A stretch of 64,000 nt of DNA, taken from NCBI GenBank assembly GCA_021234155.1, contig JAJEKV010000027.1, forward strand, positions 8,899,448 through 8,963,447. The letters are read 5' to 3'. Below the pieces are notes generated by a model. It worked only from the letters and a program-made list of their open reading frames with translations. It did no database searches and was not told the origin of the DNA. How positions within the stretch are numbered: position 1 is the first letter of the stretch; each line of letters begins with the position of its first letter. The DNA comes from Isoetes taiwanensis (Eukaryota; Streptophyta; Lycopodiopsida; Isoetales; Isoetaceae). A program made the translations under genes and the position numbers. Shown here in pieces: positions 24,511-35,225 of the stretch.

Positions 24511-25555
24511 GGGATCTGTTTGGCTTGAACAACATGTATGGGTCCACTAATCCTTTTGTATATTAAGGAGTAATTCTCTATGATATCTGTGAAGTTTTAA
24601 ATCTTGACACTTAAATTGTAAAATTAACTCGAAGTTCTACTACCATATTTAATAGCAAGGTAGATTTCTTCATGAATTTAGCACAGTTGCACCTTGAAAT
24701 ACACTGAAATATATGATTTCATTTCAAGCTTCAACTAAAATAGCTATATGTAATTAAAATTTTAGTGCCTGCGAGATCCAGCTAGGCCCCTAAGGAATTT
24801 AGGAGAAATGGGCGTCCAAAAATCATTTTAGGTATATATATAGATAGGCTCGTCGTTCATCACAACATAAGTATATAATATTTTTGGAAAGGAATGAATG
24901 GTGAGCTGGCCATAGAAACAACATCTAGCTACCCATAAAAAAAACAGACTATGTGTAGGCAAGAATGAGAGTAGTGGTGACAGCTTCTCACCGGAATAGG
25001 AATCATCGCCCTTTCGAAATTTCAAGGAAAACCCTAAAGAGAAGCTGTCACCAACGGCCTTGAGGATGCCCTGAAGACCGAAGATAAAAAGTAACGAAGC
25101 CAAACACAGAAGATCTGCAGGATGAAAAAAAATCGCAATTTGAAACGTGATCCTCAGACGGTTCAGTGGCTCGAATTGATGCTATTTGAAAGGGAATAAA
25201 AGTATCAAGATACCATTACTTTTGTTTTGTTTAGTTCTGATCAAGCTTTTGCCCTTTGTTTGTACTGGTCCCATAACCCGATTGGGTTCTCGTGGAGGTT
25301 AAAAATCCTATCTTATCTTATCTTTCTAGCTTATATGATTTATTCAAAAAGCATAACTTTTTTAGCCTTTGGAAGATCGACTACATTTCTAAATGACTAT
25401 CGAACTTCAAATTTTCGGAAATTATCTCTCAATAATTTCATCATAGATTTTCTAGGACTTTTTGCCATAGATTTGTCATTTCATGTTTTCCAAAATGGAG
25501 AAAAAGTATTTTTTTGAAAAAATCATATTTGCATTTTAACATTGCAAAATGTTTA
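24511..25555. other. No recognisable gene
   Basis: AT-rich. Frames at 25103-24828 (minus, 91 codons) and 25227-25517 (plus, 96 codons) have no recognisable motif. Confidence 0.4.
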
Positions 25556-25559
25556 AATT

Positions 25560-26160
25560 TGATCCCTTTACATTTGGCTCTTGTACTAAGCTTGGCTTTG
25601 TAACTTCATCCAGTTACGGGGGTAAATTGCCAGAACAACCAATTCCATAAATGTCTAAGGTGTCTACACATGGAGAAGCAATCCTTAATAGTTTTAGTTC
25701 CACGATTGTATATTAAACACAGATCTGATACTCTAGGGTCAAATCTAAGGACAAACACATTAATCCAACGATACCTATAAAGAATCTGCCATCAAAGTAC
25801 GACCACTTTATGATGAAGTGGCTCCCATGCCCAAGTCCATATCTGCTTCTATTGAGGGGGAAGGAGCTGAAGGTGCCACTGATTAGAGGAGGAAGAATAT
25901 CAGCATCCAGCAACAACTTATACATAGAATACGTTGTGGTTGGTGAGTCTAATGATAGAGGCTTTTATGTTGGGGGTGTGTCTTTTAAAATATATTCAAA
26001 ATGAACATAACTATAATTGGTTGGAACCAAGAACAAACTTTGAAATCACGCTTCCAAACTGTCCATATAATCCAAGATTTACAAATAAGAAAAGCCATTC
26101 GGTTTTGTTCAAGAATGGTAGTCCAAAGCCTCAACAAATGTTATAGAAAACAAGAGTTGA
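25560..26160 (-). pseudogene. LINE family L relic C (C-terminal part of ORF2)
   Basis: Minus-strand fragment with MYKLLLDADILPP (about 25925-25885) and SHFIIKWSYFDGRFFIG (about 25830-25775). The same blocks occur in relic A (LYQKLVDVDIVPP) and relic B (LIIDILPPPNKW, TSFLKWALFRGRFFIG). Nucleotide similarity with relic B continues to lower coordinates through a shared gtaaattgcc block near 25622. The RT core is absent, so this is a 5'-truncated or broken copy. Confidence 0.72.
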
Positions 26161-26438
26161 ACCCAAGTCCAAACTGGTAAATTGTGCATACAAAACAATG
26201 CTTACTAGTTTCTTGTCATAAGCCACATATAACACACAATGGGCTATGGGCAGTATAGCAGACATTAATATGGAACTTCTATATATCACCCTCACGTAGA
26301 AGGACAATGCAAATAAATTACTAGTATTATATGAAAATCAATAAGGATGAAAATGTTTGTTGGTATGAAGTATGATACAGGAAGGTATTGGAACTAATTA
26401 TGCATTAGAAAGTTAACTATTGGCTACATAATGGAATA
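26161..26438. other. No recognisable feature
   Basis: AT-rich spacer between a LINE L fragment and a LINE R tail. It may contain more of relic C upstream, but I cannot align it by eye. Confidence 0.4.
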
Positions 26439-26439
26439 G

Positions 26440-26510
26440 AATAGAATGGTTTTTATTGTCCACAGAGACCAATGGGCCTATGTGACCCAATAAAAGAACA
26501 CAACAGGCTT
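26440..26510 (-). mobile_element. LINE family R, 3' tail copy
   Basis: Minus-strand tail: TTGGGTCACATAGGCC, CATTGGTCTCTGTGG, ACAATAAAAACC and an ATTCT-type repeat end (plus strand ggaatagaatagaatgg). The stem-loop region (26466-26479, AGACC-AATG-GGCCT) has one mismatch. Confidence 0.65.
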
Positions 26511-26761
26511 ATTATTGTCCACGTTAAAAAACCCCGCCCCGAAAGTTTTTCGAGGGAAAAACTGAGGCAGTTATAGGAGATGCAATCTTGGACCTAGAAG
26601 TTATAGTGCATAGTTTACAAATAAAGTTGTAAGATCGAATATTAGAGCTATACTAGTCTCAAAAAAGAAAAAGTCATGCGTAGGAATAATCTAGGATGTC
26701 GTCTATGCAATAAGATCATATCGTAACCTGGCTAGAATATCAAACCGAGACGAGTTTAGGC

Positions 26762-27322
26762 ATTAGAGGTAATTTGAGATCTCCTTTTGTCCCCATAAGA
26801 ATCCTCCAATAGAATGAGTACTCTACATCCAAAGCTACTTGATTAATGCGGCATTAACAACTTCATTCTTTAAATGGATTTTTTTCCTATAACTTTTGAT
26901 CTACTCGCCAAGAAATCTTTCGTTTGTTGCATTAGATCACCGGAGATAGAAAGATCTTTTCAAGTGATATATATGGATTTATGATGTATTTCAATACAAG
27001 CCATATGTGTTAACCTTATAAAATATGGTTTTGCTCTTTTCTTATATATTTACATCCCAAAAGATATAACAATGGATTGTCATTAGAAAGATCTTGAGGG
27101 AGGCGAATCCATTGCCACAAATAGTGTTAGTCCGGAGTTTTTGATCAAAGTTATAGTAGAAAAATGACCTTTGCAAAAGTTAGTTAGAGCTGCATTAATT
27201 CTTTCTTTTATATCTTTGGGTAGGAAATACACTAGAGCTCTTCTCTTATTGGTGGTTTAAAAGGCGATGTGGCACCCATCCCTTAATGGGACAAAATGGG
27301 AGATCTCAAATTACCTCTAATA
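26762..27322. mobile_element. Foldback element with long imperfect inverted arms
   Basis: The outer ends are inverted copies: attagaggtaatttgagatc at the left and gatctcaaattacctctaat at the right, next to tttTGTCCC and GGGACAaaa. Weaker inverted similarity continues inward (left ataacttttgatc, right gatcaaagttatag; left attaatgcggc, right gctgcattaat). It holds no coding sequence. It abuts the next foldback element within about 35 bp. Confidence 0.6.
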
Positions 27323-27356
27323 ATAACTCGAATACATCTTAATGCCTCTTCTATGA

Positions 27357-27949
27357 CATAAACCATTAACATCCAACATATAAAAATTAAATCCCCAACA
27401 TGACAACCAACACATAACAACCATTGACATTAACAATAGCACTTAACTACCATTGGCATTAATTATAGCACAACCATTGGGTCCAACATATTTAAATTAA
27501 AATCCCCTTAAACCCCTTTGGTTTGGGTGCATATTCACCGCAGTGACTCGAGACGAGCTGTTGGATAGGCATATTCACCCCTTATTCGTGAGAGAAATCT
27601 ACGTGCGTAAAGTTCCTGCGTTTGTAGGGGTATCTGCAGTACAAAATTTGCTTTCTTGTATAACAATATGCATAAAATACTATAAGATTTCAAGCTGAGG
27701 AAATACTATATGTAATTATTGATTTTTATGCGTGCAAAATACAATTATGAGGAGGCTCCTACAACGCTCGTCACGGAATGTGAATATGCACCCAAACCAA
27801 AGGGGTTTAAGGGGATTTTAATTTAAATATGTTGGACCCAATGGTTGTGCTAATTAATGTCAATGGTAGTTACGTGTTGATTTGTTAATATCAATGGTTG
27901 TTATGTGTTAGAGGATTTAATTTTATATGTTGGATGTTAATGGTTTGTG
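27357..27949. mobile_element. Foldback/MITE-like element with about 185-bp inverted arms
   Basis: The left arm (27357-27540) and right arm (27778-27949) are near-complete reverse complements, from ataaaccattaacatcc at the outer left to gtttgggtgcatattcac at the inner left. The inner 40 bp form an almost perfect match (aaatccccttaaacccc block). The centre of about 240 bp is unique and AT-rich. There is no protein. A related element lies at 47593-48020. No clear target-site duplication. Confidence 0.8.
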
Positions 27950-30030
27950 TTGCAAAAATTTTGGCCCGCCGGGGCCTTAGGGACATCCCCTCCCGGTGTG
28001 ACAAAATTTAGAATTCAAACCGGGAAAAATTAGAATTCATTTGAGGCTTTCATCACACGTAGCTTTTGAATTTCATCACAATAAAACAAATAGAACATAA
28101 GAAGTAAAAGTTACCATAAAAGATGAAGCGGTTGATTCATTACGAAAGTTATAAAGTTTACCCAACACCATACACAAACATTTTCAATTTAACGGCGACC
28201 TTTGGCCTCTATGGATTCTTGTGGTGAGAAACCAAAGTGGGAGCTTTTACGCTTGTTCTTTGAGGATCTGAAAGCCTTGGAATTTGCTTAATAGCGCCTC
28301 AAAATCCTAAAAGGCATGATGATTTTTGCAAGCTTCCATTCGAAATGAGCCATAAAACAATATCCAATAGTGCAATCACAGTATTAATCATTTGGTAGGA
28401 TCTTGAAAGCCTACCAAACCCGAAAATTGCTATTTTAGCATAGATAGCAACCAAAACATATCCATATCATACACTATCAAAATGATCGGAGGAAACAACA
28501 GCCAAGAAATCATCTCAAAAAGCAGGCTGCGGATCAAAAGTTATGATAAAATGTGTTTAGCGTGAGCGCACCCTTGAAGCCCTTCATGTACTTATTCATA
28601 CCACACACACAAAAGAGAGCTTTTGTTGTGAGCCGTGGTTGTTGACCATTTATTGCACCACACGCACAAAAAAGGGCTTTGTTGTGAAAAGCTGTCTGAA
28701 AACAGAAACCCACATTATTATCTTTACATATTGATTCTTTGGTTCAAAATACGTTGCCTACCTGATAGAAAATCCGATTCGTCGAGTTGCATGCATGAAT
28801 GTCCAACTTTAGGGAACTTTTGCATGGCAATTGCAATATTGATTCCATCTGGATGATAGAGGTTATCACATCTCCCTTTCTAAATAACAGCCAATCCGGG
28901 TGGATCATGTCATGCATGACCTAGAATTAGCATGCGCAACGTAAGTTGAAAGCATGATGTAATTTTGAGGAGGAGCATTGAGGATTTTTACGTAATAGGG
29001 TGGAAAAACAACCTTGGTGTATAAATTTTTGGAGGCAAAATGTTGTCCTTTTTGCGGTATTACCCAATTTACCCCCAAATGCTACATTATTGACCGGGCT
29101 AACATTGGTGACTATGCAGTAGTATCCATGCATCCCATTGTGCATTACCCAATTTTGATCACCCATAAACTAAGTAGTGCATGACAATTGTAAACAAGAC
29201 CTAACAAAGCAATATTGATGTAGTGTATGCGTCGTATATCCGATTAGATTCTGCCAATGTGGCATACCATAACTCCTCCTCCTCATTCTAGCGTGATTGA
29301 GCATATCATGAGCCTTAGAGATGAAATTAAACTTATATAAGACTGAAATCACAAAGAACACGGTATATAAAAGGCGTTAGGGATGATGATATCACTTTGC
29401 ATGACAGCATAGAATTTGGGCTATACACATCTTTGCAATGCTATAATAAATAAGTCACACCAAAGAGGTAGAAGCGACCAAAAAGTTTAAAAAAGTCTAG
29501 ATGCTATAGCTACTAAAGAGGCGTTTCTCTTTTATCCGTTGAACCGATATCTGAGAATAATCTCACGGTTCTCATCATCAAGATAAACTCATGGGTGTTA
29601 CCTTGATGACTGAAGACCATTATTTGTTATAGTTCATGCTTTAAAACCATTGACTTTGGCAAATAAGTCAACAAAGTGGGCACTGCTGTGGAATAATATT
29701 ATATATTTGATTCCTTGGATATGAAGGATATTATTTTTCAGAATAATGAATTGAAAAATTCTAATTTGAGAGTGCAAAGAGATTGGTGGATAACTATCTG
29801 TCTAACTAGGTAGCCAAATAAAACTGACTAGACTGATTGAAGATCATAAATCACTTCATGCCAAAAAATTTGAGAAGCGAGCCTCTTTCATTTTGCCTTA
29901 TTTAATTCTTTTGGTTTGGTGCCTGCTAAAATAGCGATCCAACAAATGTAGAAATCCTTGATCACGAGGATGGTCAAACCCTAAACTTATTATGGACATA
30001 GAAGAAACCACTTTGGACAAGCAATGTCCT
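27950..30030. other. No recognisable gene
   Basis: Starts with a GC-rich patch (gcccgccggggcc near 27963-27975). Two short similar phrases (caccacacgcacaaaaaagggc and a variant) recur near 28595-28680. Frames at 29166-28927 and 29361-29170 (minus) have no recognisable motif. Confidence 0.4.
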
Positions 30031-30034
30031 TTTT

Positions 30035-32290
30035 TGTTGAAGGGCGTCAGAGACTTTATTCAATCAAAGGAAGTCAAATCTACAAGAGTATAAATCTGAC
30101 GAGGAATAAAATCTCCGGCGGATAAGCGAGGAGACCCACCAGTGAAACAACACGCGCCTAAGCATAAGAGTGCATCCAAAAATATAAAAATCAATGCTTA
30201 CTCTTGTGAGGGCAAGTGAAGAAACAATGATACGACTTTACAATGTAACCTTAGGCTTCTTGGAGAACATGATTATACGCCCACATCCGGACCTTTGAAG
30301 ATTACCAATCTTTGTCTTTCGAGATAGTCCAAAGCAACCATCTGGCGCTAGATGAAAAGCTGGCCTTATAACTCTGTCAGTACTTGAGTAAATTGCCAAA
30401 AGCGGTTGTTGACATTGAGTAGAGCGAGTCCATACATCTAAAGGTGTTCACATGAAAAAGCAATGCTCGATGGTCACCGAGATCCGCGGCATGCGGACGA
30501 TTTGATATTCTGGGTTAAACATGGACAAAGCATTAACGCGAGACACCTATGAAGAATCTGCCACGAAAGAGCGCCCACTTTAAGAATGAAGTAGCTTGTC
30601 CCATGCCCAGACCACACCTTACGCGCCATTGAAGAGGAGGAAGTTGAAGAGACCACTTATTAGGCGGAGGAAGAATATCGATTATCAAGCAGCAGCGTAC
30701 GCCGGTTCGAGTTTTGCTCAGCAATTTCTTCATGACAAACCCATACCAAAATATCTTCTTGGTGTGGCGAGAATAGGCTGTAGAAATCAACAACTTTTTG
30801 CCAAAGAGAACTCTATCCCATAAGCCCCAATAGAAACTTTTAGCGAAAAGCCTCCACGCGTCTGACCGTGGCACGAGTCATACCATCGCTGCAATAGTTA
30901 AGATTCCGAGCACTTTTTTCCAGCGTCTTTTAGTCAATGGGTGCAGCGTAAAGAAGCAAAGAGTGGTTGATTGTCTGCGGAGGATCATAACGAGTCGCGA
31001 TCAAAATAATACACAAAGCGGTTAGATTTGATGTGAAATAAAGTTTGGCCCGTATTGCGAGGAATCTAACAATCCCTTTAGAATGGAAGCATTATGATAG
31101 GCGCTCATAAAATAAACTCCATGGAAGAACATGTTTGAGTGAAGAGACTTTACCAAAGGGATCTGATGTAGGTAGAGCACGATGCAATAAGCCCGTAACC
31201 CGGAGAATCATCCTTACCTCACGAGGAAGCCACCAAATGAATTTTGAGATCATATACTACTGCAGAAGTGATACAGCCGTGCCCAAACCTCGGGCGGACT
31301 TAGGTTTTATACATAGACCATGCAATCTTCACCCATATCTGCTTCATTTCCACCCCAAAATAAAGTTTCTAACAACACCCACGTCTGGAACTTTGGTGGG
31401 GCTCAGATGTAGAAACCATATAGACATGTGTGTTGCTTAAGACATGCTTAGCAAGCTGTTACCCTTCAGGGCATAAGATAGCTTAAAGTAGGTATCCCAC
31501 CAAAAGGTGCCTCGCAGATTATATAAACATCAAGCATGAAGTTGAAACATGAATACCCGGGATACCAAGAAGCTTGGTTGCCTTTATGGGGCGCTTCGAG
31601 GGTAAGCAAGAACACATGGTGTTTTATCATCTAGAGTCCACAAAAGCGAACACTTTTGCCAGCAGACCAAAACTCCGAGGAGGCTAAGGAGAAATGTGTC
31701 AAGCGGAAGCATTTTGGAGATTGCATCGGCATCGCTTTTCAAAATAGAAATTATTATCGCATCTTGGTTAATAATTTCTTGAGAGCCATTTTCCATAGGA
31801 AGACCCACGATCACATCATCCTGGAAGTGACACTAGAAAATAATTGTAAAGCACCTCGCCGCTGTAAAAAGCGGCTGAACGGGGGCGCGAACTCATACGG
31901 AGAACTATTCATGGTCTGGCGGTAACGGCGGCATCTTCGTGTGAAAGGGATACCAAACCCTAAAGCCAATAAACGCTACTCCTAAAACCCCAATCCACCT
32001 TTGTCATGCTATGCCTTAGCGAAGTCAAAGTTTGAGATACACAATCACGATGGGCCTTTAGCCTTGCCCAATACATACCTTCATGAAATTGCATTTGCAA
32101 CATTATCAAGTACACCTTCGAGGGCAAGAACCGGTTTGGTGGGCGAGGAAATTGGCGAAACCAAGGAACAACACACAACTTCTGCCGGGCTTTTCGCCGA
32201 AAATCTTATGCTTGTAAGCAATGTTATAGGGCGTAATCCGGAAATGGTCTTGGGCTCTTTACACTTGGGAATGGGGAAATAGCACGTGTT
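30035..32290 (-). pseudogene. LINE family L relic B (L1-like ORF2, long)
   Basis: Minus-strand relative of relic A over its whole length. From the high end: PIPKCKEPKTIS and LRPITLL (about 32272-32210), VLDNVANA (about 32115), EGMYWA, SNFDFAKA (about 32030, motif A region) and VDWGF. The catalytic block is not legible. ARGLGTA (about 31290) matches the GGLG thumb stretch; a 113-codon frame at 30874-30533 carries LFAKSFYWGLWDRV, ILPPPNKW and FLKWALFRGRFFIG; VTIEHCFFM (about 30480) is a remnant of the zinc-finger (zf-RVT) region. It ends with TTGAATAAAG near 30055, as relic A does. Stops and frameshifts throughout. The pairing of both ends shows what a 5'-truncated member of this family covers: about 2.2-2.3 kb from mid-ORF2 to the poly(A)-signal-like end. 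Confidence 0.82.
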
Positions 32291-34040
32291 AAAGAGTTTT
32301 TATTACGTATCTTCCTAAATTCACAAAATGCATTATATATATCATCTCGATCCACTCCCAATATTCTTGAAAATTCTCTTGGAAGTCAAGACTGGACGTT
32401 TTCTTTCTCCAATAGGTGAGCCAACTTTAGCGCCTTCTTTGGTGAGATCTTAGGTGCGTGATGCCATTCGATGATTCTCTCCAGGTATTTGAAAAGCGTC
32501 TAAATAATGATTATTTAGTTGTTTCTTGAAGCGGTGATATGTTAGTTTTTACATTCTTAGACACGAATAAGATCTTTAACCTTATCGCGTTATGATTGAG
32601 AGCAGGCCTAGATACACGTATTTTTTTATAACACTACTATGTTCTCTTTCTAGCAAATTGAAAAGTGTCTACTCTACTACATACATATATTATCACAAAC
32701 AAGGACAAAGCATCCAAACGCCTTTATATCCCATTTATACTCCTCGAGAACACCACTATATCATCTGCATATAAAAGTAAGAGCAAAGCATATCCTGTTA
32801 AGCATGTCTCCTTTCCACTATCTCTGAGATACGTATGCCACCAGCTCATCTATAAATATGCTAAAGATTGTTGGAATAATAGTGCAAAGTACACGACATA
32901 GAAATGAATAAGAATACAATGGTCAAAGTTGATCTATGGCCGAGAGAGAAAAATTGATACAATAAGCATGTAAAGCACAGGTATAGTACAATATTGTGTT
33001 CTCTTATATTTTCATAAAATAAAGTAGGTATAATAACAAAGGAAGTTTCACTACTGTATGTATGGTAGCATATGCTGCATTAGGTTTTTTATGTTTTTTA
33101 TAAAAAGAGAAATTTGTCTTTTTGGAAAACATCTAAGTAGCAGTTTATTTTCTTATTAAGCTCTCTGTCTGGAAAAATCTTGACCAAGCGCTAATGGTAT
33201 TTTAATATTGTATACTACTGGCATGAAACATCATCACCCTAAACGAATTCTAGAAAGCTCATGCATGTGCAATGGAACATATGATATAAATTTAAATCAA
33301 ACATGTTTACCCAAGACATTTCATCTCCAACTAGATACTTATAAAGAATTTGGATATCCAAGAACTTTGTAGGGTTTTGGGGGACATGTTCTCTGTGCAT
33401 ATCTTTGCTTATCATAGTGCATTGTTGCCTGTCGTGTTCAAGGCAGTATAAATTTGCATATATAATCAAATGCGAACTAAGATAAACAACACAACACATA
33501 TTTAAATTTCATATTTTGGGTTTTTTGTGTTGTTTATATTAGTGCAACAATATATCAAGATGGCTGGATAGCCAAAATGCCATAAGCCCACTAAAAATAC
33601 CTCTCTGACATATATGAGAGGTCACAACAGTCCACACATTATCTGAACGAGATTCGAGGCCACACAGTAACAACTTTATGCGCATTAGAACCCACGTACA
33701 ATTGGCAAAAAGCTGGCAAGAGACAGCAAATGATCAGGTGATGGATGAGAGAGCAACTTGAAGGGTCTATTGTAGCTCATCAATTGAAGAGCAACTTGGA
33801 AGGGGTCTATTTCCATCATCAATTTAAGAGGCCCACTCTTGACTAGAACATAACAAATATATGGGGTTATTTGTGCAGCATGGGTAGTTTGAAATATGTG
33901 ATGCAGAGGACTCGTAGATGCTGCCACTTGGGGACCGACCATAGGCATGCACGTAAGTGAGGCTCATTGAAGTATGAAAAACACAGGAGGCCATAAGGGT
34001 GATGTAAAGGCAAGTAGAGGTAAACCATACCGGGAGGGTT
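32291..34040. other. Unassigned; left part may be upstream ORF2 of LINE L relic B
   Basis: Up to about 32480 the minus strand is still fairly open and may continue LINE L upstream of the RT. The rest is AT-rich. Frames at 33499-33239 and 33948-33685 (minus) show no motif. Confidence 0.35.
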
Positions 34041-34044
34041 GGGA

Positions 34045-34130
34045 TACCCATTTCCTAATCATATATTTGGGACCCTCCCATAGATTTGGGACCCGGTAGG
34101 GGTCCCAAATATATGATTAGGAAATGGGTA
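34045..34130. repeat. Perfect 31-bp inverted repeat (hairpin) with 24-nt loop
   Basis: Left arm 34045-34075 starts TACCCATTTCCTAATCATAT and ends GGGACCC; right arm 34100-34130 is its exact reverse complement. The loop itself contains a further partial copy (tagatttgggaccc). The structure lies about 130 bp upstream of the TATA-like box of WI12-like pseudogene 2. It may be a very small foldback element or a short-hairpin precursor; nothing shows transcription. Confidence 0.9.
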
Positions 34131-34258
34131 TGAAAATGTTCTATTGTCGTATATGTGGTGCCAATGTGGCAACAGCTCATGGGTGGCAATGATAAGAATT
34201 AAAAAAAAAGTGGGGGTACGTGGAACCTTCCTTAAATTGGTGGTCGATAATGGGGTAG

Positions 34259-34266
34259 TATATAAA
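34259..34266 (+). promoter_or_regulatory. TATA-like box upstream of WI12-like pseudogene 2
   Basis: TATATAAA, 134 bp before the ATG at 34400, at a plausible distance for a short untranslated leader. Confidence 0.5.
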
Positions 34267-34399
34267 CCCGAGGGATCTAAGCCAGATTCATCATTCACTC
34301 GTTCGAATTCTGCAAGCGCAAAAGTCCTTCGTCCTTGACTGGCTAGCCCAGGTCATCAGGTCAGTGTCAGTCTTGCGCACACTGCCCTTTGCATTTTCC

Positions 34400-34809
34400 A
34401 TGGCGCAGGATGATGCCGGTTCTAACGCCACCGACCGGCGACGTGCAGTCAGTCAACCTGATAGCAGCAAGATCTAGAAGATAGGCAGGTATCCGGCCCC
34501 GTTCCAACCAGCATCTGATGAGGATTCTAACGGGGTCGACCGTCGTGGAGTTTTTCAGTTTAAGCCAGCAGATCTGCGCCATTGATGACAGGGTGTTCGC
34601 CGAAGGGGAGGAGCCCTGATTCGCAGTCTTGGGTCCACATCTGGACCGTCCAAAAGTGTACCTCATTGTCAGGCTTAGGGGTGCTTCCATTCACCTCTGT
34701 TGTGGTTACCAGTTGTTGTTTAGATTCCAGCCTTTTCCGTTCTTCTCATACTCTATGGCAGAGTCAGCTTTCTCCTTCTTCCTCTCCTGGTCTCGTCCTG
34801 GCCTTGTGA
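34400..34809 (+). pseudogene. WI12/WUN1-like wound-induced protein pseudogene 2
   Basis: Plus-strand relic of the WI12 family. An ATG at 34400 begins MAQDDAGSN. A second frame from about 34422 reads TGDVQSV (intact copy KGDVESV), then a TAG at 34482, then NQHLMRILTG (intact RQHLMRMLTG) and DRVFAEGEE (intact LVAEGKG), up to a TGA at 34617. A third frame carries SWVHIWTVQK, SVVVTS and the C-terminus LWQSQLSPSSSPGLVLAL, stopping at 34809. This end is closer to the usual family C-terminus (PGLVLA) than that of the intact copy. The stretch matching GVETLLKLYRAL before GDV is missing, and the EWWFHGPP motif is destroyed. At least two frameshifts and two stops make it non-functional. Its TATA-like box and leader are still present. 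Confidence 0.85.
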
Positions 34810-35187
34810 GACCACTTTTTTTTCCTTTTTGTGTGCATTTTATCTGCTCATCCCAATCCTGACACGTGTACCTTGCATCTTGTACAATTGTAACATTTTT
34901 TTACATGTATTTTGCTGGAACCTTCCATTGGATTCCATATTTTAAATGAGCTTTTGTACCAAACATGGTCTCTGCGGCATCACTGCTTTAACTACGTCTC
35001 TAATCTGTATTGTACCACAACATACAATTGCATACTAAGTTGTAACTAAGTCTCCAACATGTATTGTACCACAACATGCAATTACAAACTAAGCTGATGC
35101 CCAATGTGAAACCAATAGGAAACCACTTCTATTATCAAATGCATAACAATCCTAGCGAGACCCCTCTAATTGCAAAGTTTTGCTCTC

Positions 35188-35225
35188 TAGTCCCATAGAC
35201 CTTTTGGTCTCACTGTGGAATTAAA
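35188..35225 (+). mobile_element. LINE family R, 3' tail copy
   Basis: TCCCATAGACCTTTTGGTCTC followed by ACTGTGGAATTAAAA. It contains the perfect stem-loop AGACC-TTTT-GGTCT at 35197-35210. No microsatellite follows here. Confidence 0.5.

Noticed and set aside
31656..31925. Plus-strand frame of 89 codons
   Set aside because: Lies antisense to LINE L relic B and shows no motif of its own.
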